Shown: one piece after another, positions 1 to 5,458 of the stretch | Layout: each line of letters begins with the position of its first letter | Numbering within the stretch: position 1 is the first letter of the stretch | Source of the DNA: Bacteroidota bacterium | Lineage (GTDB): Bacteria; Bacteroidota; Bacteroidia; Flavobacteriales; Flavobacteriaceae | Direction: 5' to 3' | Assembly: GCA_022601215.1 (NCBI GenBank) | Contig: JAHZIZ010000415.1 | Span: 1-7,207, forward strand | Length of the DNA: 7,207 nucleotides | Notes under the pieces: model-generated | The model's database searches: none | What the model was told of the DNA's origin: nothing | Seen by the model: the letters and a program-made list of their open reading frames with translations, nothing else | Position numbers and translations under genes: made by a program

Positions 1-551
1 ATATCTTCGGGACTCAGTTTCAATCCTCCCTCTAGTATAGCAATCGCTTCATGATAACTTCCTTTACTCTTGTATACAATCGACAAGTTTAATAATCCGG
101 CTTGTTGAGCAACTTGATCTTCATCCTCTCTTGCCAATAAGATATATTCTTTAATACTACTCTCCGCCTCAGCCAAAGCATTCGTTTTAGTATATAAATT
201 ACCCAAAGGAATGTAACAGGCATTAAGCATATCATAGTCAGACAGTCTTTCCTTTTGAAATAATTGTTTGGCCGTTTCATAGCTTCTAATGGCCTTATGA
301 AATTGGAGGAAGTCACTCTGAAAATAGCCGAGATTACAATAGAAAATCACCTTTGCCAAATGCTCGTCATTTGTAGTAGTTGGCCACCTCTCTAAAAAAG
401 TGTTTAACTCATCAGCTTGTTTCGGGCTAGGAGCAGCAATGAAGGCATCCAATTTCTTGTATACCTCTTCCACACCTTCCGTTTGAGCAAAGCTAGCTGA
501 AGTAAAAAGCAGCACTGCTAAACCACATAATATGGTTTTTAAAATTTCCAA
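1..551 (-). CDS. Exported TPR-repeat protein, 3' end cut by window edge (possible N-terminal part of a TPR-CHAT protein)
   Basis: The reading frame is open from about 582 to the left edge and encodes at least 183 residues. A hydrophobic signal peptide (core around residues 6-17, LKTILCGLAVLLF) ends in an A-S-F-A site before Q23. Three helical-pair repeats follow at roughly 64-101, 108-141 and 148-181, with TPR-like features such as PLGNLY, ALAEAE, LLNLSIVY and GSYHEAIAILEGGL. TPRs bind protein partners; the export signal puts this one in the periplasm or at the cell surface. There is no in-frame ATG before the signal peptide. TTG at 549-551 is the best start, giving MEILKTILCG and a 13-base overlap with the preceding gene; ATT at 543-545 is a rarer alternative. 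The only nearby ATG (526-528) is in another frame that stops after 11 codons. It is the third gene of a tight cluster. From memory, similar flavobacterial proteins often end in a CHAT protease domain, but that part is outside the window. TPR call firm, exact start and CHAT uncertain. Confidence 0.78.
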   Translation of the reverse strand, partial: MEILKTILCGLAVLLFTSASFAQTEGVEEVYKKLDAFIAAPSPKQADELNTFLERWPTTTNDEHLAKVIFYCNLGYFQSDFLQFHKAIRSYETAKQLFQKERLSDYDMLNACYIPLGNLYTKTNALAEAESSIKEYILLAREDEDQVAQQAGLLNLSIVYKSKGSYHEAIAILEGGLKLSPED

Positions 552-2533
552 ATTCCGTAGACTTGCACTTGAGAAGTAGGTTCATTAAAATTAAAGACAT
601 AGCGCACTCCTACACTAGGACCGATTCTCACTCCACCAACATTAGCTCCTAGAAACAAACCACTCTGAAAGTTGGAAAAACTCTCATCACATTCAATTCT
701 CTGAAAGGTGTCCTGACTTGGATCTCGGATTTCTCCTTCTCCGGGAATATCTAAAGAAAACTCTCCTGTAGTTTCAGAAAGGCAGGTCGAGCTCAAATCC
801 ATTTTTAACTGAATTCCAGCCCCAATAGCTACAAAATTATTGAGATTATATCGATAGGAGATTGGCACTAAATAAGTGGTAATTCCATTTTCTTTGTTCG
901 CTTCGGTAAAGCGATTAATCTCTGAAATACCTATTTCGTTAAGATTAACGCTCTCGAAATTTCGGAGGCTTTCGAAAGAATTAGCGGAGAAAAATAACTC
1001 TGCTTGTAAATAACCTCTATAACTTTTAAAAGGTGACAATGTTATCCCAGCAAAATACTCTTTGCTATTGTCTAAATCTGGATTAAAAATATATCCAGCT
1101 TTTGCCCCTAAGGAGATTCCAGGAAGAAAGCGCGTGGTACTATAATTAGTGAGAATTGGTTCATTTTTATCAAAATATATTGCAGTTCTACTGCGTGTTT
1201 TAGTCTTATGAAATTTATCGCCAAACTTCATACTGTATTTCACAAATCCTTTCGTTGAGTCCTTTTCTGTGACTCCTTTTTGCGCCGTACCAGGCAAATA
1301 AATTTTCTTAAAAGTAAAAATAATCTTGTCTTGTTTTAGTACGGTGTCAAGGCATGAATAATTAACTTCCCTTCCCTTGGGGCAGATCGCACATTTAGGA
1401 TACATGTCTCTAATTTGTAGCGTCTCCTTATCAAACATTTCAGGAGTGTCTACCTCCAGTCGTATTGTATTTGCAGGTCCTTCTCCGTCATTTTGAAATC
1501 GGACCTTAAATTTGAGACGTTTTAAACGTGCCCAGCGATAGTTCATTATGGTACCATTAGATGACATTTTATTAGGATCATGAGAGGTTACAATTTCAAT
1601 TTCAGTATCCTTAACCGTATGACTTCCGAAGTTCTCATCAGGAACATAAATACTTCTCAAGCTTACTATAGCGCTTGTATCTTTGAGCATTTCTGGTGTC
1701 GTTTTGAGTGTTCTAAATATATTACGTTCTTCTCCAGGTTGCATATTTTGAAATTGAATTACCTGATAGTCTCTATACAACGCTTCGGACTCATCCAAAG
1801 TGGCAGGAAGTACCGCACGTTTCGTAGTATCTTCTACCGCTCTTCTTTGAATAAGCAAAGTAGTATCATCATTAGCAAGATAAGAATGGGTATCGTTTAC
1901 TTCGGTTGAAGTTGCGAACAACACCTCACTACTTATTTGTTCACCATGATGTAACCGTGTATCTTCTAGTATAAAATTGTTGTTCTTAAATTGTGTGTCA
2001 TTGTAAAACAAATAAAGTTTTCCATCAGTGACGTAGTCTTTCGTGTTTTTATAGCTGGTAATAAGCACTATATCCTGATTAGGCAAGGCGTCTCTGTTCG
2101 TTTTAACAAACAAATCATCGTCTTCTACGAAAGGGGAGTTTCCATCCGATGTGGCCATTTCATTGGCAGCTTCTTCGTTAAAATTTACAGCTACTTTCTT
2201 AGGTCTACTTTCAGGAGGCTTTCCATTATCGTAATGGTTAGTGCTCCATAGTTTTACTTCATATTCGCCCGACTGAGCATAATGATGCTTTGGTTTCTCT
2301 TCAAAACTATAAGCCCCATCGCCAAACTCCCAATAGTAAGTATAGAATGCCTTAGGCGCTCCAGCCACTTGATTAACAGGAGGCATTTCTGCTCCAAAGG
2401 TTACCTCATTCCCCAACACATCATAAAACACAGGAGCTGTTCTAGTTACGGTATCATTCACCACAACTTGCGCTTGCATTTCAGAAAAGAACACAAGATT
2501 TATGCAACAAATAACAATGAGAATCTGTTTCAT
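539..2533 (-). CDS. PKD-domain protein with DUF7619-like domain and C-terminal outer-membrane beta-barrel-like region
   Basis: This complete 664-residue protein starts with a signal peptide (1-21, ending M-Q-A before Q22). Residues about 35-118 form a PKD domain, shown by the core motif WEFGDG (68-73) followed by P-KHHYAQSGEYEVKL. Residues about 315-463 match the Bacteroidota DUF7619 pattern: a S-H-D-P-N-K opening, LKFKVRFQNDGEGPAN, FTFKKIYLPG, STKGFVKYSMKF and a closing AIYFDKNEPILTN. An unusual C381-x2-C384-x9-C394 cluster sits inside it. From about 470 the chain has alternating aromatic and hydrophobic strands (GISLGAKAGYIF, YLVPISYRYNL, VAIGAGIQLKM, GVRIGPSVGVRYVFNF) and ends in a terminal Phe, as outer-membrane barrels do. 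There is no T9SS sorting domain, so the barrel is the likely anchor. The ATG lies one base after the stop of the lipoprotein gene (TAACATG), suggesting coupling. Specific function unknown; it may be a scaffold or adhesion/sensor module. Confidence 0.85.
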   Translation of the reverse strand: MKQILIVICCINLVFFSEMQAQVVVNDTVTRTAPVFYDVLGNEVTFGAEMPPVNQVAGAPKAFYTYYWEFGDGAYSFEEKPKHHYAQSGEYEVKLWSTNHYDNGKPPESRPKKVAVNFNEEAANEMATSDGNSPFVEDDDLFVKTNRDALPNQDIVLITSYKNTKDYVTDGKLYLFYNDTQFKNNNFILEDTRLHHGEQISSEVLFATSTEVNDTHSYLANDDTTLLIQRRAVEDTTKRAVLPATLDESEALYRDYQVIQFQNMQPGEERNIFRTLKTTPEMLKDTSAIVSLRSIYVPDENFGSHTVKDTEIEIVTSHDPNKMSSNGTIMNYRWARLKRLKFKVRFQNDGEGPANTIRLEVDTPEMFDKETLQIRDMYPKCAICPKGREVNYSCLDTVLKQDKIIFTFKKIYLPGTAQKGVTEKDSTKGFVKYSMKFGDKFHKTKTRSRTAIYFDKNEPILTNYSTTRFLPGISLGAKAGYIFNPDLDNSKEYFAGITLSPFKSYRGYLQAELFFSANSFESLRNFESVNLNEIGISEINRFTEANKENGITTYLVPISYRYNLNNFVAIGAGIQLKMDLSSTCLSETTGEFSLDIPGEGEIRDPSQDTFQRIECDESFSNFQSGLFLGANVGGVRIGPSVGVRYVFNFNEPTSQVQVYGIWKF

Positions 2534-2534
2534 G

Positions 2535-3533
2535 TTAAAGGTTATTTAATGCGTTAATAAGCCCAGCTTCATCGGTAGCTGTAGTTTGTAATGTGGCCGT
2601 TAAGAAATCGGTTTCTACCACGCCAGCCTTAGTAGAAAACTCATACTGATTGTTTTGTACAGTAACAAAAATGACATCGACATCTTGTCCGGTAGGAATC
2701 TGAGCATAATTTTCCGAATACACCTCAAGGGTTTCATCATAAGCGTCGAACAACCCGATAGCGATACTTGTGGTATCGTAACAAATAAATACATTTCCAT
2801 TGCTCTTATTATAACCGATTGGCGCCTTATTATAGACGATACTTCTTGCTCTGTCGTCCTCATTATAACGTCCAACATTTTTCCACCCCACATCACCTAC
2901 TAGTGCCTGATAACCAAAAGTTAGCACGCCACTAGCATCTTTAATCGGTTTTTCAAAAACAGGAACGGTACTTACGGTTTCTTCCCAAAAGACGTTACAC
3001 GGGAGGTCTGGGCAAGAAGGCGAATGAAATAAAAATTGTTGATTTCCTAAATTGTCTGAAGGCACAAAAACTCTAAGAGGTTGCAGAAAGTCTACAGCTG
3101 TTCCTTGATAAGTTACATCTAGATAAAAAATACTTTCACTAAAAAGGGGTTCTGTATTTCCTTGTTCATTCAATCCGTTTGTTGAAAGCTGACAAGCAAT
3201 AATTTCCCCTGGCTGGTACATTTCTATTAAAGAAATATCCACATCACCATCAATGAAAATTCCGTTTTGTTCAAAAGATTGAGGGTTGACAAATATAGTA
3301 GTGCCTTGCGAAGCTGTTATTTGTGCCCCTGAAATATTAGAGGCTCTGAATCGCTGCACTCTTGGATCTCTGCATTCTAACAGGCTTGCTACATATTGGG
3401 TTCCATCTATTATTTCTTGCGCATTTGGGCTATGAATAGCTCCAACATCACAATTCTCATCACCTTCTGAAGAGCAAGAAATGAAAAACAGAGCACATAG
3501 TCCTAATGATAGGGTGAGGTATTTAGTATTCAT
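2535..3533 (-). CDS. Putative surface lipoprotein, Bacteroidota family of unknown function
   Basis: The chosen start is the ATG at 3531-3533, giving 332 residues; an in-frame ATG 33 bases upstream would give a 343-residue version with an over-long signal region. The N-terminus MNTKYLTLSLGLCALFFISC is a lipoprotein signal with Cys20 as the lipidated residue. The residues after it, SSEGDENCD, are acidic, like the lipoprotein export signals that send Flavobacteriia lipoproteins to the cell surface (inference). Residues about 65-160 look like a beta-sandwich with QITASQGTTIFVNPQSF, then a G-D-V-D-I-S-L-I-E-M stretch, a pattern I recall from many Bacteroidota lipoproteins. The C-terminal half has VGWKNVGRYNEDD (about 215-227), resembling a GWINCDRF-type motif in the same family but lacking the Cys. 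Seven cysteines remain, including C174 and C179. It is first in a three-gene cluster, just downstream of a terminator, and is separated by one base from the next gene. Role unknown. Confidence 0.82.
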   Translation of the reverse strand: MNTKYLTLSLGLCALFFISCSSEGDENCDVGAIHSPNAQEIIDGTQYVASLLECRDPRVQRFRASNISGAQITASQGTTIFVNPQSFEQNGIFIDGDVDISLIEMYQPGEIIACQLSTNGLNEQGNTEPLFSESIFYLDVTYQGTAVDFLQPLRVFVPSDNLGNQQFLFHSPSCPDLPCNVFWEETVSTVPVFEKPIKDASGVLTFGYQALVGDVGWKNVGRYNEDDRARSIVYNKAPIGYNKSNGNVFICYDTTSIAIGLFDAYDETLEVYSENYAQIPTGQDVDVIFVTVQNNQYEFSTKAGVVETDFLTATLQTTATDEAGLINALNNL

Positions 3534-3553
3534 AACGGTCAGTTTAGTTAGTT

Positions 3554-3561
3554 TAAAGTTA
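3554..3561 (-). promoter_or_regulatory. Weak candidate -7 element for the three-gene cluster
   Basis: On the minus strand TAACTTTA lies 20 bases before the chosen lipoprotein start. It matches the Bacteroidota -7 consensus TAnnTTTG except for the last base. No clear TTG -33 element is found; the T run of the upstream terminator lies at about that distance. A promoter is expected here because a terminator stands immediately upstream, but the motif itself is weak. Confidence 0.3.
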
Positions 3562-3580
3562 CTCAATTTTATTTGGGGAG

Positions 3581-3620
3581 TAAAAAGTATCCCAGAGCTC
3601 TATTTAAAACTCCGGGATAC
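3581..3620 (-). terminator. Rho-independent terminator after the beta-propeller T9SS gene
   Basis: The arms 3610-3620 and 3587-3597 pair over 11 positions (GUAUCCCGGAG with CUCUGGGAUAC on the minus-strand RNA); one pair is a G-U wobble, which would be an A-C mismatch on the plus strand. The loop is 12 bases (3598-3609), and TTTTTA follows directly on the minus strand. The wobble and the T run both show it acts on the minus strand. It lies 43 bases past the stop at 3664 and separates the two T9SS cargo genes from the lipoprotein cluster. Confidence 0.8.
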
Positions 3621-3663
3621 AACCATCACACACAACAACTTGGGTAAAGAAAAGGTGACAGTA

Positions 3664-5409
3664 TTATTCCTTAATAAACTTAAAAGTTTGTGTTCTCTGC
3701 TCGCTATCCAGTATGGTCACGAAGTACATCCCCGTTGGCATACCTTCTAGTGAAATACTTTTAGAGGCGTCAAGGCTTCCTTGGCGTACTTTTCGTCCCA
3801 TGGCATCATACACTCCATAAACAGAGGCATTCTGAATGCTTGTATACAATACACTGGTCGCTGGATTTGGATATACAGTTCCCGTATTAACGTCAACGTC
3901 TCCTGTTCCTAGAGTACCGCCACAATCCCCTTCAGTAAAATTATATCCGTTTACATTGAGTGCCATTGGCGTGCTTGATACGGGTGTATTTCCTGAAGAC
4001 ACTTGGATTATTAATGTGGTAATAGCATTCATACTAATTGTTGGGATAAGGTCTTGACAGTCATTGCGTTTATCTGAAGTAGTTTTTATCAATTCGACCC
4101 TACTAAAATCTGCTGAGTTGTTTCTTCTATATCCAACATGAAAATAATTAGAAACAGTCCCGGTTGCATTTTCATATAGGAAACTCATATCTGGATAATA
4201 TATGAGAGGCATTTGTCCATTCCAGAAATTAAACTCATCTCCCGAAGGTTCTGTATGAGGCACTAAGTATTGATAATTAGGACCTACCTGATTTCCTGTA
4301 TTCTTTTCAAATTCGTAAACGAAGATATTTGTATTTGCAAATACGTTATTTCCTGCAACGTCTATAAAGTTTTCATCACGGTCGTATCCCGAAATAACAA
4401 GATTGTTTGGACTTGTTAACGATTCCATGATAGTAAATCCGTAACGGTTTAGTTCGTTTCCAACCGCATACCAAGAGCGCACAGGGTCAATAGTTCCGGT
4501 AGCATTGTCAAATACAGTCACTCCGAAATAATGGGATACTGAATAATTCACTAAAGCGTAGATCTTATCGGAAGCAGCATCATAATATGCATCGACACTT
4601 AAATCTTGAGAATTACCAAAAATATAACTGTTATCCCACACCCAATTTCCTTGAAAATTAATTTTGTGAGCTAATACACCTTGATGGGTATTATTTGATG
4701 TATCAAGTCCCGTGGCACTTCCAGTAAGGAAAAATCCGTCGCTAGTTTCTGTAATTCCATTAAGAAAATCGAAGTCGGCTGTCGCTGGCACACCTGTGTC
4801 TACTTCGGTCGCCCAAAGTTCATTTAAGTTCATATCGGTACGCAATACAAATCCAATATTATTAGCGCAATTAACATCGACATTATAGCATCCACTAAAG
4901 AATCCCGCTACTGCGAAACCAGGATCTGGAATCGAATCCCCATCTACGTCGCTATCTGTTTGTATTATTTTAAGGCCTCTAGAGTTAAAATTTGGAGATA
5001 CAATATCATAGTATTTCACATCCAAAACTGTCCCGCTCATCGCCTCAATCTTTGCAATAAACGTGCTCTTTATACCCGCTACATCTACAGATCCAGTAAT
5101 GAAAATTAAGTCAAAATAGACCTCAATATCAAATGCTCTTGCGTTTTGTAATGGGGCCGCGTCGTATCGTTGGGCCCACACCACATTACCACTTTGATTC
5201 ATTCTTTTCAAGGAAATATCATAAGTATTCATGGCGCCATCGAATAAATTACTGGCTATAATAAAATCATCTGAACCATCATCTAGGGGCTCTTGATTTA
5301 TGTCGTGATAATGCTCATTGCTTACGCCTACATTGTTCTGAAACGTTTGCGCGTTGGCATAAAAGGTCATTAAAAAAGTAAAGGCTGTAAATAGTAGTGT
5401 AGTTTTCAT
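3664..5409 (-). CDS. T9SS-secreted beta-propeller-like protein with type A sorting domain
   Basis: This complete 581-residue protein has a signal peptide (1-20, A-N-A before Q21) and a C-terminal T9SS type A sorting domain (about 511-581: VYPNPATSVLYTS, VYDAMGRKV, GMPTGMYFVTI, ending TFKFIKE). It would cross the inner membrane by Sec and the outer membrane by T9SS, then be released or anchored. Between these lie repeats with a strand pattern like LIFITGS: residues 48-54, 101-107, 164-170, 225-231, 282-290 and 336-342, spaced 53-63 residues apart, with a possible seventh near 421-427. Each early repeat is also linked to a K-x-x-x-x-x-G-x-x-x-W-type strand (64-82, 116-134, 186-204, 244-262). 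This suggests a six- or seven-bladed propeller. D152-S-D-V-D-G-D-S-I-P-D162 looks like a calcium-binding loop. The ligand cannot be read. The start lies 49 bases after the previous stop with no clear terminator between, so co-transcription is plausible. Confidence 0.87.
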   Translation of the reverse strand: MKTTLLFTAFTFLMTFYANAQTFQNNVGVSNEHYHDINQEPLDDGSDDFIIASNLFDGAMNTYDISLKRMNQSGNVVWAQRYDAAPLQNARAFDIEVYFDLIFITGSVDVAGIKSTFIAKIEAMSGTVLDVKYYDIVSPNFNSRGLKIIQTDSDVDGDSIPDPGFAVAGFFSGCYNVDVNCANNIGFVLRTDMNLNELWATEVDTGVPATADFDFLNGITETSDGFFLTGSATGLDTSNNTHQGVLAHKINFQGNWVWDNSYIFGNSQDLSVDAYYDAASDKIYALVNYSVSHYFGVTVFDNATGTIDPVRSWYAVGNELNRYGFTIMESLTSPNNLVISGYDRDENFIDVAGNNVFANTNIFVYEFEKNTGNQVGPNYQYLVPHTEPSGDEFNFWNGQMPLIYYPDMSFLYENATGTVSNYFHVGYRRNNSADFSRVELIKTTSDKRNDCQDLIPTISMNAITTLIIQVSSGNTPVSSTPMALNVNGYNFTEGDCGGTLGTGDVDVNTGTVYPNPATSVLYTSIQNASVYGVYDAMGRKVRQGSLDASKSISLEGMPTGMYFVTILDSEQRTQTFKFIKE

Positions 5410-5458
5410 AATTAAAGAATTTATATTCTGAAGGGCTTTATCCTCTTAATTATAAGGG
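5410..5458 (-). other. Short spacer between the two T9SS cargo genes, no strong signal
   Basis: This 49-base AT-rich stretch contains no TAnnTTTG -7 element and no convincing terminator. The only hairpin is a five-base-pair AGAAT/ATTCT stem without a T run. That favours read-through from the upstream gene, so the two cargo genes are probably co-transcribed, although a weak unrecognised promoter is possible. Confidence 0.5.

Noticed and set aside
89..316. A 75-codon minus-strand frame starting MTSSNF
   Set aside because: It lies within the TPR coding region in a shifted frame. The true frame has a signal peptide and TPR repeats and stays open to the window edge.
526..528. ATG as the start of the left-edge gene
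   Set aside because: This ATG is in a different frame and reaches a stop after 11 codons, so it cannot start the TPR protein.
1580..2557. Several plus-strand open frames of about 85-110 codons
   Set aside because: They lie opposite the PKD/barrel gene, have no recognisable domain, and their codon patterns look like the reverse of a real gene.
2615..2903. Short frames on both strands within the lipoprotein gene
   Set aside because: They are shadows of the lipoprotein gene; neither shows a domain or a credible signal peptide.
3481..3750. Plus-strand 89-codon frame across the intergenic terminator
   Set aside because: It runs across a terminator hairpin and into two genes on the opposite strand, with no protein-like features.
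3836..4057. Plus-strand 73-codon frame
   Set aside because: It is antisense to the sorting-domain end of the propeller gene and shows no independent support.
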